From assembly GCA_029216955.1 (NCBI GenBank), contig JANAVB010005597.1:46763820-46827819 (forward strand): DNA of 64,000 nt. Reading direction: 5' to 3'. Below are positions 44,828 through 59,514 of this stretch, one piece after another. A program made the translations under genes and the position numbers. Position 1 is the stretch's first letter, and each line of letters opens with the position of its first letter. The notes beneath the pieces are model-generated. The model was not told where the DNA came from, made no database searches, and saw only the letters and a program-made list of their open reading frames with translations. This DNA is from Iris pallida. Lineage: Eukaryota; Streptophyta; Magnoliopsida; Asparagales; Iridaceae.

Positions 44828-47800
44828 GTGATAGAACCTACGGGCGAGCAAGAACAGAGCGCTTCAAGCGGCTCTAGTAGTTCGCATCGCCGACGGGCCG
44901 GACCTTCTAACGATACAATCGAAAGGATGCTGCGCATGATGGAGGCGCAGCGAAACCAGTCCGAGAACCGGCATCAGCAGGTAGAGGAACGACATGCCCA
45001 GTTCGAAGCTCGCTTTGATGCACATGCCAAGCTTCAGCAAAAGCAGTTAGATACCCTGCAGCAGATCGTCCAGACAATGGCGGCCAACGGAAATTTTGCG
45101 ACTGCGCCCACCGTCACCGCACCTGCTGCCACCGTGCCGACGACCCAACCCATTGAAGTCGATACGGAGGAGACCGAGCATCAACCAACGGCACCGAAAA
45201 AGTACAACTTTGAAGTGTCAGAATTCAAAAAGGCGTGCCGCACTTCCTTCAGCGGTACCGAAGGCCCTTCCATGGCGATAGACTGGTTGGAGGAACTGGA
45301 AGATCACTTTGAGCTACTTGGCATTGAAGAATCTAAGCAAGTCGCCTGCGCACAACTTCAACTACGGTTGAACGCGCACGACTGGTGGGGTATACACAAG
45401 CGAGCGATTCGACCGGACAACACCACCGCGCCGATCTCTTGGGCCACGTTCCGTAAAGCTTTCGAAGTCCAGTACCTTCCGTCAGCCGTTCTTCAAGCGA
45501 AGGAGAATGAATTCATGCAGTTGAAGCAAGGGAGCAGGAAAGTAGAACAGTACGCCGCAGAATTCAATAAGTTGTCTAAGTTCGCTGGCCAGTTTCTGCC
45601 TACTGAAGAGTGCCGTGTGCGACAGTTCGAAGTGGGTCTGCGACACTCTATCGGTGCGCATGTCGGCATCCCGGAGTACAAGACCATGGGCGAGGCTCTG
45701 AACCACGCTCTCCGCCTTGAGAGCCTGCATCCTTCCAGCGCTGACGACGTTGTGCGCCACTCCAATCACAAACGTCCTAGCTATACGGGAGGGAACAACT
45801 TTGCGTCAAAGCGACCAAACAACGGCGGCTATAAAGGACAGAACCCATCTCCTCCCTGCGCCAAGTGCAACCACTACGGGCACACTGAAAGGGACTGTGC
45901 TGTCGTAGACGGGGGATACTTCTTTTGCGGAAAAAGAGGGCACCAAATGGCGGATTGCTGGGCTCGGAGATAAAATTACAATGCACCACCACGACAACAC
46001 CGTCAAGAGAATCGAGGGCAAGCGCCTCGACCTCCTCCGCCCACTCAACCCGTACCACAAAATGGCCGAGACCGTCGCCCCAACACTCAGGGCCGCGTCT
46101 ACGCCATGACTCGAGATGAAGCACTGGCATCAGATACGGTAGTGTCAGGTATACTAAAATTCAATAATGTGCCTGCTCGTGTCTTATTTGATTCAGGCGC
46201 TTCACATAGTTTTATATCGGCGGACTTTGCCGCCGAGCACAAATTTCCTGTAATATCATTAGATCTCGACCTTAGTATAAGCACGCCTTCGGGGACACCA
46301 ATTCTCACAAACTTAGCTTGTGCCGGCAGGATTATCTGTATCGGCGGTCAAAAGATCGGTCTGGATGTGATAGTTCTAGACATGAAGGACTTTGACATCA
46401 TTCTGGGAATGGACTGGCTCGGGCCGTACAACGCAACCATAGACTGCGCTGAAAAGAGGGTCACATTCCGCATGCCAGGAGTGCCTGAATTCTGCTACTC
46501 GTGTGGTGAGGCATCGCCGACCTGCATGGTGATCTCCGCAATATCTGCTCGACGGATGCTGCATTCCGGGTGCGAAGGCTATCTAGCTTCCGTTCGAGAC
46601 ATGCAACAGGATGGTGCAAACGCGGGTCAGACCGACGTTGTGGCAGAATTCCCAGACGTATTCCCGGACGAGCTACCCGGCATGCCGCCCGATCGAGAAA
46701 TAGAGTTCACCATCGACACATTCCCCGACACTCGGCCGATCTCGAAGGCTCCGTACAGAATGGCCCCTGCAGAATTGAAAGAATTGAAAGCACAACTTCA
46801 GGAATTGCTAGACAGAGGGTTTATCCGTCCGAGTGTCTCGCCGTGGGGTGCGCCCATGCTATTCGTGAAGAAGAAGGATGGATCGATGCGGCTCTGCATC
46901 GACTATCGAGAATTGAACAAAGCCACCATCCGAAACAAATATCCCCTGCCCCGCATTGACGACTTGTTCGACCAGCTCCAAGGTGCAACGGTGTTTTCGA
47001 AGATTGATCTACGATCGGGTTATCACCAACTCAAAGTCAAGCTAGATGACGTACCGAAGTCTGCCTTCCGCACTCGTTACGGCCACTACGAGTTCTTGGT
47101 AATGCCGTTCGGTCTGACAAACGCCCCTGCCGTCTTCATGGATCTAATGAATCGGGTGTTCCGTCCGTTCGTTGACAAGTTCGTAGTAGTCTTCATCGAC
47201 GACATCCTCGTCTACTCGAAGGATCGAGCGCAACATGCAGAGCATCTGCGGACGGTACTCCAAACCCTTCGAGAGAATCAGTTGTACGTGAAGATGAGCA
47301 AGTGCGAGTTCTGGCTGAACAGCGTCTCATTCCTTGGGCACATCATCTCCGCTGCGGGCATCACAGTCGATCCGAAGAAAGTCGAGGCAGTTGCTGATTG
47401 GAAACGGCCCGCATCAGTTAGCGAAATTCGAAGCTTCCTAGGCTTGGCGGAATACTACCGACGCTTCGTGAAGGACTTCACGAAGATTGCATCGCCGTTG
47501 ACTCGCCTCACCCAGAAAGGAGTCGCATTCAAGTGGTCAGACGACTGTGAAGCTTCCTTCCAGGAGCTCAAACAACGGCTCGTTTCGGCCCCGATACTTG
47601 CTCTTCCTGAAGGGACGGAGGGATTTCAAATCTTCAGCGATGCTTCTGGCCAGGGCTTGGGGTGTGTGGTCATGCAGCGGGATAAGGTGATATCTTTTGC
47701 TTCCCGGCAGTTGAAGCCGCACGAGAAGAACTACCCCACGCACGACCTAGAATTAGCAGCAATTGTGTTTGCGTTAAAACTGTGGCGTCACTATCTCTAT

Positions 47801-49516
47801 GGCGTGGCATGCAGGATTTATACGGACCACAAAAGCCTCAAGTATCTCTTCACCCAGAAAGAATTGAATTTGCGGCAGAGGCGATGGCTCGAGCTGATCA
47901 AAGACTATGACTTATCAATCGACTACACGCCGGGCAAGGAAAATGTGGTAGCGGATGCGCTGAGCCGGAAGTACTTGGCTTCATTATGTATCAACAACCG
48001 ACTGCTGCGTGACTTGGAAGGAATGGGCATCGAGCTTCGAGTTTGTTTCAGAGACGTGAAACTGGCACAACTGCGGGTGAAACCAAGCCTACTGGAGAGG
48101 ATCAAGTCTGCACAGAAGGACGACCCCTACCTGGAGAAGATGCGGAAGCTGATATCGACAGAGAAAGCGTCTGACTTTGCAGAGGACGAGTCGGGAGTGT
48201 TGCGCGTGAAGGGACGGCTATGCGTACCGGACGACGTATAACTCAGAAAGGAGATAATGACGGAGGCACACTATGTAAAATATTTCTTGCATCCTGGCAG
48301 CACCAAGATGTATAAGGACCTCCGCGTTGTCTTTTGGTGGCACGGCATGAAGAGGGACGTAGCGCTCTTTGTGTCAAAATGTATGGCCTGTCAGCAAGTC
48401 AAAGCCGAGCACCAGCGACCAGGCGGGGAGATACAGAACCTCACTATTCCAGAGTGGAAATGGGATCACATCACTATGGACTTCGTTGTTGGCTTGCCGA
48501 GGACGCCGCGGGAAAACGACGCCATCTGGGTTATCGTCGATCGACTAACCAAGTCAGCGCACTTCATCGCCATCAAAGTAACTTGGAGCGTCGACCGCCT
48601 TGCTCAGATATATCTTGATGAAATAGTTCGGCTGCACGGGGTCCCAGTTTCTATCGTCTCGGATCGGGATGGACGGTTCGTAGCGCGCTTCTGGAGTAGT
48701 CTACATTCAGCACTGGGGACCAAGTTGAAGTTCAGCTCAGCTTATCATCCTCAGACTGACGGCCAAACAGAGCGGGTGAACCAAATTCTCGAAGACATGT
48801 TGCGACTCTGTGCGATTGACTTGAAGTCAAGTTGGGACGTCCATCTACCGCTGGCCGAGTTTGCATACAACAACAGCTATCAGTCCAGCATCCAAATGGC
48901 GCCGTATGAAGCTTTGTACGGCCGGAAGTATAGATCGCCCATTTGCTGGGATGAAGTCGGGGAACGGCAGATACTTGGTCCGGAGCTGGTGGAGCAGACT
49001 GTGCAGAAGGTCAAGTTGATACGAGAAAGATTGAAGATAGCACAAAGCCGACAGAAAAGCTATGCCGACACGCACCGACGCCCCCTCGAGTTCTCGGAAG
49101 ACAACCATGTATTCCTGAAGGTGATGCCTATGCGTGGAGTATCCCGGTTCGGTGCGAAAGGAAAGTTGAGCCCAAGATTTGTTGGCCCGTTCGAAATATT
49201 GAAGCGAGTGGCCCCGGTAGCTTACCAACTCGCCTTACCGCCGGCATTGTCAGAGGTACATGACGTCTTCCACGTCTCGCAATTACGGAAGTACGTGCAC
49301 GATCCGGGGCATGTGGTAGAGTTGGGTAAGCTGGACCTGAAGGCGGACTTATCATATGTCGAAGAGCCGATACAAATCTTGGAGCGCAAGGATAAACTTC
49401 TCCGCAACCGTGCTATTCCTCTAGTCCGCGTCCTCTGGAGAAACCATTCGGTCGAGGAGTCGATATGGGAGCTTGAGTCTGAAATGAAGGAGAAGTTCCC
49501 TTCATTGTTCTCGTAG
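44828..49516 (+). pseudogene. element 3 gag-pol polyprotein with two in-frame stops
   Basis: One reading frame of 1,563 codons, broken only by TAA at 45971-45973 and 48239-48241. Order: gag with capsid (WLEELEDHFELLG, WATFRKAFEVQYLP), knuckle CAKCNHYGHTERDC and a second knuckle that has lost its first Cys; protease [11 protein letters not shown] (about 46190); reverse transcriptase with [10 protein letters not shown] (47192); RNase [14 protein letters not shown]; integrase HHCC (HPGSTKMYKDL, CMACQQVK) and D-D-E (MDFVVGLPR, SDRDGRF, TERVNQILED); PRFVGPF; chromodomain QILERKDKLLRN to the TAG stop. The frame opens at GTG 44828, with the first in-frame ATG near 44928, so the original start may be lost. 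The first stop fits CAA to TAA, the second GAA to TAA. The RRPLEF-SEDNHVFL join is continuous: no intron here, unlike elements 1 and 2. Confidence 0.9.
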
Positions 49517-49571
49517 AGGTAGGTTCTATTCTTAAGTTTTGAGGACGAAACTTTTTCTTAGTTGGTTATGG

Positions 49572-51149
49572 TGTAGTGCCCCGTCCCTACATCGTGCCCC
49601 GTACTCTGTCCACGGGGTGCACGAGAAAGGAACACTGTCGCTATCGATTCGGTCGGACCGATAGGTCAGAATCGGCCGAGTCGATCGAACGGAAACGGTT
49701 GAATTAAGATCCATTCCTCGTTATGGAATGTCTTCTTCGGAACCAAGTCCCATATTCAGCGGGTTGCGCCTCGAGGATTGACTCTGCGGCTGAGTCGGGA
49801 GAGACCTCCCGTTGCTCTGCTTTTCACGCCGCTTGCGTTGGTTTTGGCTTTGTTTTCTGAATGCGCTTTCGTGAATGTTTTCGATGGTTTTCATGGCTTG
49901 CATTTCGAACTCGCATTTCCTATCGAACTCCTTGAATAATGCAGTGTTCTAATCGGTTGCTTGTACGATTTCAGGTGATCGCGTAGGCGACGTCTAGCGC
50001 AACCAGCAAGTTCTCCCGCCGAAGTGAACTCAAGGTGAGTGGCTGACCCTTCTCTTCTCGACCCCCTTCTTAAGTAAATCGATAGTGTTGTTGCGAAAGA
50101 AAGAATGAATGCAAGGGCACGAGCACGGTAAAATGATTAAGTTTCAAAGAGAACGAAGGCTACACCTTAATAACTGAATAATGTCTTAACTCGGTCATTG
50201 GACAACTTGTCGACAAGGAGAAAGTTTCCTCGAGCGATAACCCGGGGCCACGGGATCGACTCGGCCTAGGAGGAAACACGGTATAGCTGTGCTGGATGAT
50301 AGCACGGGTTAAGCGGGGACTTGCAGCGGGGCTCGCTACTTGCGCTGCAAGGGCCCCGGCTAACAAAGCTATAAGTCCAGGATGGCTTGTGGTGTCAGTG
50401 ACCAACCACACGTAATATTGCACTTGGCATGAAAAATGATAACAATTGACAGGGAAGAACATGGTAAGTCTCATAAGGCGCGGCGCGGCCCGCCGTGGGT
50501 AAGTTCCAACGTGAATTACATTATGCTTGTCATTTCTCACTTGAAATTTATTAGGATGGTTAGAAACATTCATGAACTAAGTCATATAAACTCATTCAAC
50601 CAAATGAGAGCTTGGAACTTAACTTGCCACGCACTAGTACAAAGTGTAATGTACTGATCCTCGCTCTCCACGCAGGTACCCCGAACCACGAAGGGCGTGC
50701 CACCTAAAATCCCAAGACGGCGTGGATACTTTTGAAGCCTCGTCCGTGCAAAGGCTTGTTCTGGATTCCTTTTGAAGAAGACCCGCACTCAGTCCAAAAG
50801 AAGATGGCGGCTCGACTCGCCTCGATAGCAGGTGGAAAGATGTTATATTTTGCTTGTAAAAAGGGGATGTAATGTATGGAACGACTATCTCATCGGCGTT
50901 CATTTTGTAAGTCAAGTCATATTGTAGCCCGCACGGCAATGATTGTAAAGGAGTCTATGTAAAGTTTTATTATTATCAATGAAAAAGTCTATTTCTATTT
51001 CAAATGTGTCATTCAATTTCTCTGCGTACTCTAACTTGATGTTGTGTTTCGGATAACCTTATAACTATGTCTTGTGCGATCGCAACTTAGGTTCGCACGA
51101 CATCACGCCCGGGGGACGACTATCGATTCTACGGAATCGGGGCGTGACA
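49572..51149 (+). repeat. 3' LTR of element 3 (1,578 bp)
   Basis: TGTAGTGCCCCGTCC to CGGGGCGTGACA, same length as the 5' LTR, followed by the second GGTGG copy. Confidence 0.93.
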
Positions 51150-51154
51150 GGTGG

Positions 51155-52330
51155 GAGCTGTTCTTCCGTTGCCTCCTCTGCCCACAGACATGGTACAGAT
51201 CTAGCATTCTTTCAGCAGGTGCTGGAGTCCCAGTGGGCCCAGTACGAGGCACAGATGAGACAGACTGAGGCCATACGCCAGGGCATGGAGGATGCCCATA
51301 GGTTGGCCCTGGCTACGGTGGAGCGTGGGGCTCCACAGAGGGAGGTGCAGCAGCAGAAGATCGGAGACATCCAGGCTTTCAAGAAGATGGGTCCGAGGGA
51401 TTTCAAAGGGATCGAGGGCATTGTGTATGCTGATGACTGGCTCGAGGATATCGAGCGTCAGATGAGGGCCTCCCTCCTGGCAGACGACCTGAAGGTCGAG
51501 GCCGTTGGCTTGCAGTTATTAGATGTTGCCCGGACACGGTTCCAGAATGAGCCGGCTCTTACAGGAGAGGGCCACACTTGGGCTGAGTTTCGGGCCCTGT
51601 TCAGAGAGAAGTTCTTTTCCCCCACAGACAAGATCGGCCTAGTGCGGCAGTTTCAGAACCTGCAGCAGGGCAGTATGACTATGGAGGAGTATACGGCGGA
51701 GTTCGGCTGGCTGAACCGATACTCCGAGTACATGGTGAGCGACCCAGTGATCCAAGTAGAGCGCTTCCGGGAGGGATTGACATGGGATATCAAGATCCTG
51801 ATCCCTTCCTTCTATGCGACATATGCAGAGGTCTATGCGGAGGCTCGGAAGGTGGAGAGAGAGTGGGGCTTAAAGCCGAAGAGGGATCGTGAGTTGTTTT
51901 CGGGGGCCAGTAGCAGCGCGGGGGCTGTTAAGCGCCCTCAGCTTCAACATCAGCCGTTCCAGCATCATCAGCAGCAGGTGCAGCACACTCAGCCGAGGCA
52001 GGCACAGCATGGGGCTCCTTGCCACTTCTGCAAGAAGCCTGGTCATATCTGGGAGGTTTGCCGGAAGAGGCTAGGAGCGTGTCTCTTTTGCGGCGGCGCA
52101 GGCCATCAGTTGAGGGAGTGTCCGGTGAACCCCTGTGCCGCTGGAGCAGCTCAGAGGGCGCCGGCGAGAGTACCTGCAGTACAGCCGAGGGGTCCACTTC
52201 CGATCCAGCAGCAGCAGTTTGTCCAGCACCGCCAGCAGAGGGGTGTTCAGGGTAGAGCCTTTGCTCTTGCAACCGAGGAGATGGAGCCTATTGCAGATGT
52301 TGTCGCAGGTTTTGTTCTGCTCGATTCTTT
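51155..52330 (+). pseudogene. element 2 gag, main part
   Basis: Resumes after the element 3 insertion, open from there through the protease. It includes the capsid segment (TWAEFRALFREKFFSPTD, MTMEEYTAEF), a Gln/His-rich linker and two intact CCHC knuckles, CHFCKKPGHIWEVC (52020) and CLFCGGAGHQLREC (52080). It is homologous in order and spacing to element 1 gag, whose first knuckle is mutated. It would package the element RNA. Confidence 0.85.
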
Positions 52331-54124
52331 TTCTGCCTTAGCCTTGTTTGATTCTGGTGCTACGCACAGTTTTGTGTCTGTTTCTTTTGCTCTTAGGCAC
52401 AATATCATTGCTGAGTATCTTGGTTGGACTTGCAAGATTATGACTAGAAATGACATCATCCTGGTTAATAATGTTTGCAAGGGGCGGAGAGTTTCTTTGA
52501 GAGGCCGGGAGCTGAGTGCGTATTTGCTCGTAATGCCACTTCCGAGTTACAATGTGGTACTCGGTATGGACTGGTTGAGCATGCACTATGCTAGCATAGA
52601 CTGCAGAGGGGGCATGATTCAGTTCAGGCCGCCGGGAGAGCCGAAGTTTGAGTTCACCAGGGGTGCAGCGGAGCCAGAAGATGGATTCTACGGAGCGTTG
52701 TTGGCGGGGCCGGTGTTGCCACATCCACTTATTGCTGAGTTCTTGGATGTCTTTCCCGAGGAGTTGCCCGGGATGCCGCCAGATCGTGATGTTGAGTTTT
52801 CTATAGACCTAGTGCTGGGCGCTGAGCCTATCTCCCAGCACGTCTATAAAATCAACAACAGTGAGTTAGCGGAGCTGAAGAAACAGGTCGATAAGCTGGA
52901 GGACAAGGGCTTTATTTGATCTAGTTCTTCACCTTGGGGAACGCCAGTTCTTTTTGTCCCGAAGAAAGATGGTACGGTACGTATGTGCATTGATTACAGG
53001 GCGCTCAACAACCTTACCATCAAGAACAAGTATCCTTTGCAAAGGATTGATGACTTGTTTGACCAGTTGAGCGGGGCGAGGGTGTTCTCGAAGATCGACT
53101 TGCGTACCGGGTACCATCAGCTGAAGGTGAAGCGGGATGACATTCCGAAGACAGTATTTCGGAATCGCTATGGCTAGTATGAGTATACCGTCATACCGTT
53201 TGGGTTGACCAACGCTCCGGCGGTATTCATGAACTTGATGAACAAGGTATTTCATCCGTACCTTGACAAGTTCGTGGTGGTCTTCATTGATGACATTCTC
53301 ATCTATTCGAAGACGCCCGAGGAGCACGAGGAGCACCTGAGGATTGTACTGGACACTCTCAGGAGGGAGCAGCTGTATGGGAAGCTGTCCAAGTACGAGT
53401 TCTTCTTGGATCGCGTGGAGTTCCTACGCCATGTTGTCTCTGGCGAGGGGATTTTAGTGGATCCGAAGAAGATTTCTGTAGTGGAGTCCTGGTCGACGCC
53501 GAGCTCAGTAGCAGAGATTCGAAGTTTTTTGGGTCTGGCAGGTTATTACCGGAGGTTCGTACAGGACTTTTCCAGGATTGTCCAGCCGATGACCCAACTT
53601 ACCAGGAAGGACGAAGAGTTTATTTGGTCCGAGGAGTGCCAGGTCGCCTTCGAGGAGCTGAAGGCGAGGTTGACTACAGCTCCTATCTTGACGCTGCCAT
53701 CTGGATTTGGTGGTTATACGATATACAGTGATGCTTCAGGACGGGGTTTGGGTTGTGTACTTCAGCAGCACGGGAAGGTGATTGCCTATGCATCTAGGCA
53801 GTTACGTCCTCATCAGAGGAACTACCCTACCCATGATCTGGAGCTGGCAGCAGTCATATTTGCTTTGAAGCTGTGGAAACACTATCTGTACGGAGAGCGA
53901 GTTGAGATCTATACAGATCACAAGAGCTTGAAGTACGTGTTTACCCAGAAGGAGTTGAATATGAGGCAGAGGCGATGGTTAGAGCTGATGAAGGATTTTG
54001 ATATATCCTTACAGTACCATCCGGGAAAGGCCAACGTGGTCGCAGATGCTTTGAGCAGGTATCCCATGGCCATGTGTTTGACGATGGATCGTCACCTTCT
54101 GGAAGATCTGGAGAGCTTGGCATA
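52331..54124 (+). pseudogene. element 2 protease, reverse transcriptase and RNase H
   Basis: Protease LFDSGATHSFVS (52350) and [10 protein letters not shown]; reverse transcriptase from [18 protein letters not shown] through [29 protein letters not shown] and [10 protein letters not shown] (53283); RNase [14 protein letters not shown] (about 53727) to [13 protein letters not shown]. Stops: TGA 52917-52919 (KGFIxSSSS, Arg in element 1, CGA to TGA) and TAG 53175-53177 (RYGxYEY, Gln, CAG to TAG). Near 54117 a one-base loss (LESLGIEV in element 1) moves the frame. Catalytic residues remain, but the chain is broken three times. Confidence 0.88.
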
Positions 54125-55186
54125 GAGGTGATAGTTCCTGGGTTTGAGGCGCTGATGTGGGGTCTCCAGGTGCAGTCAGAGCTGATGGACAGAGTCAGGG
54201 CAGCTCAGTTTGAGGATGAGGCTCTGAGAGTCATCAGGGAGCAGGTCCGGACAGGACTGTTGGATGAGTTCTCTATAGCGGGAGATGGGTCGTTGAGGCA
54301 TGGTACCAGATTGTACGTGTCGAGTGGAGTACTTTGGGAGGAGGTTCTTCAGGAGGTGCATCGTTCTCAGTACTCTATGCATCCTGGAGCCAACAAGATG
54401 TATAGAGACTTGAGACAGCATGTTTAGTGGTATGGCATAAAACGCGAGGTGGCTCAGTTCGTTTCTAGATGTTTGGTGTGCCAGCAGGTGAAAGCCGGAA
54501 GGCAGAGACCCGGTGGATTGCTCCAGCCACTACCCATTCCTGAGTAGAAGTGGGAGCATATCACTATGGACTTTGTATCTGGGCTTTCGCGCTTTCCAGG
54601 AGGGAAGGATGCGATTTGGGTCATTGTTGATCGATTGACCAAATCGGCCCACTTTTTGCCTTTCAAGGTGGGTTTGTCTACGGAGAGGCTGGCCGAGATG
54701 TACATGCGACAGATAGTCCGATTGCACGGGGTTCCAGTGAGTATAGTCTCAGATCGGGACAGCCGATTCACTTTCCACTTCTGAAAGAGTTTGCAGCTTA
54801 GCTTGGGCACATCGCTCAAGTTCAGTACCGCATACCACCCCCAGACAGACGGGCAGTCGGAGAGGACGATTCAGACCCTCGAGGATATGCTTCGTACCTG
54901 TGTCTTGGACTTCGGGGGATCTTGGGAGGACCACCTTCACTTGGTAGAGTTTGCTTACAACAACAGCTACCAAGCCAGTATAGTGATGTCACCTTTCGAG
55001 GCTCTATACGGACGGAGGTGCCGTACTCCCTTGTCTTGGGATGATGTCGGTGAGAGGGTTTTGCTTGGCCCTGAGATGGTAGTGGATGCTGCAGAGAAGG
55101 TCAGGGTTATCAGAGATAGACTTCGGGTGGCGCAGGATAGGCAGCGGCATTAGGCCGATAGCCACCGGAGGCCGTTGGAGTTTGAG
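54125..55186 (+). pseudogene. element 2 integrase, first exon part
   Basis: HHCC zinc part ([28 protein letters not shown]), core [10 protein letters not shown] (54566), VSDRDSRF (54750) and [15 protein letters not shown] with the catalytic Glu, then [10 protein letters not shown] and [12 protein letters not shown]. Four stops: TAG 54425-54427 (HVxWYG, Trp), TAG 54545-54547 (PExKWEH, Trp), TGA 54782-54784 (HFxKS, Trp) and TAG 55151-55153 (RHxADS). Each needs one G-to-A or C-to-T change from the codon suggested by element 1 or element 3. It ends ..RRPLEFE at the intron donor. Confidence 0.87.
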
Positions 55187-55267
55187 GTATAGTTTAGATT
55201 TTTCTAGTATTTGAGTCTGATTGTGATTGTTTTAGATCAAGCTTTAAGTCTTGTGTTTTTGTTCTAG
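55187..55267 (+). other. putative spliceosomal intron in element 2 integrase (81 bp)
   Basis: TTTGAG|GTATAGTTTAG at the donor and TTTTTGTTCTAG|GTTGATGAT at the acceptor, T-rich, with an in-frame TAG at once if unspliced. Removal joins LEFE to VDDLVFL in frame, giving the continuous block seen in intronless chromovirus integrases such as element 3. The same position is interrupted in element 1 (759-856). Confidence 0.75.
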
Positions 55268-55690
55268 GTTGATGATCTTGTGTTCCTATGGATTTCTCCG
55301 ACGCGTGGCACGATTCGTTTTGGTGGCGGCGGGAAGCTTAGTCTACGATACATCGGACCTTTCCGTATCTTGGGCAGGGTCAGTGCAGTGGCTTACCGAC
55401 TGGAGTTACCGCCCGCACTAGAGGGAGTGCACAGCGTGTTCTACGTTTCACAGCTGAGACGGTACGTGGCAGATCCCAGTCACGTCTTGGACCACTCCGA
55501 GATCGAAGTAGGACCGACACTCAGCTATCCAGAGAAGCCAGTTAAGATCTTGGACCGAAGAGAGAAGGTGCTCCGGAACCAGGTCATTCCCTTGGTTCGC
55601 GTTGCATGGAGGCACCACTCTCCAAGTGAGTCTACCCGGAAGAGGGAAGACGACATGCGGGAGCGATTCCCATATCTCTTCGAGCCTTGA
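55268..55690 (+). pseudogene. element 2 integrase C-terminus with chromodomain
   Basis: Second exon: VDDLVFLWISPTRGTIRF, RYIGPFRIL (GPF motif), HSVFYVSQLRRY, and the chromodomain tail PVKILDRREKVLRN, WRHHSPSEST, ending MRERFPYLFEP and TGA. The exon itself is intact. It matches the element 1 exon at 336-758 almost throughout. Confidence 0.87.
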
Positions 55691-55773
55691 GGTAAAATTC
55701 TTTCTTTTCCTTCCTTGTTCAATTCATGATTGCTGTGTTAGTTCTCATTCAATTTCGAGGACGAAATTTTTTT

Positions 55774-55786
55774 AAGGAGGGTAGAT
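55774..55786 (+). promoter_or_regulatory. polypurine tract of element 2
   Basis: AAGGAGGGTAGAT directly before the 3' LTR start TGTCAC, preceded by the CGAGGACGAAAT word also present in element 1. Confidence 0.85.
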
Positions 55787-59509
<3,723 letters not shown>

Positions 59510-59514
59510 CCCCA

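Larger units (their letters stand above)
43135..51149 (+). mobile_element. chromovirus (Ty3/gypsy) element 3, complete, 8,015 bp
   Basis: Two 1,578-bp LTRs, initiator-Met primer site, one long gag-pol frame with two stops, and perfect GGTGG duplications at 43130-43134 and 51150-51154. It sits in the gag of element 2 and is the youngest insertion of the nest. A polypurine tract is not clear before the 3' LTR; GAGGACGAAAC at 49539 is the nearest purine-rich word. Confidence 0.93.
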
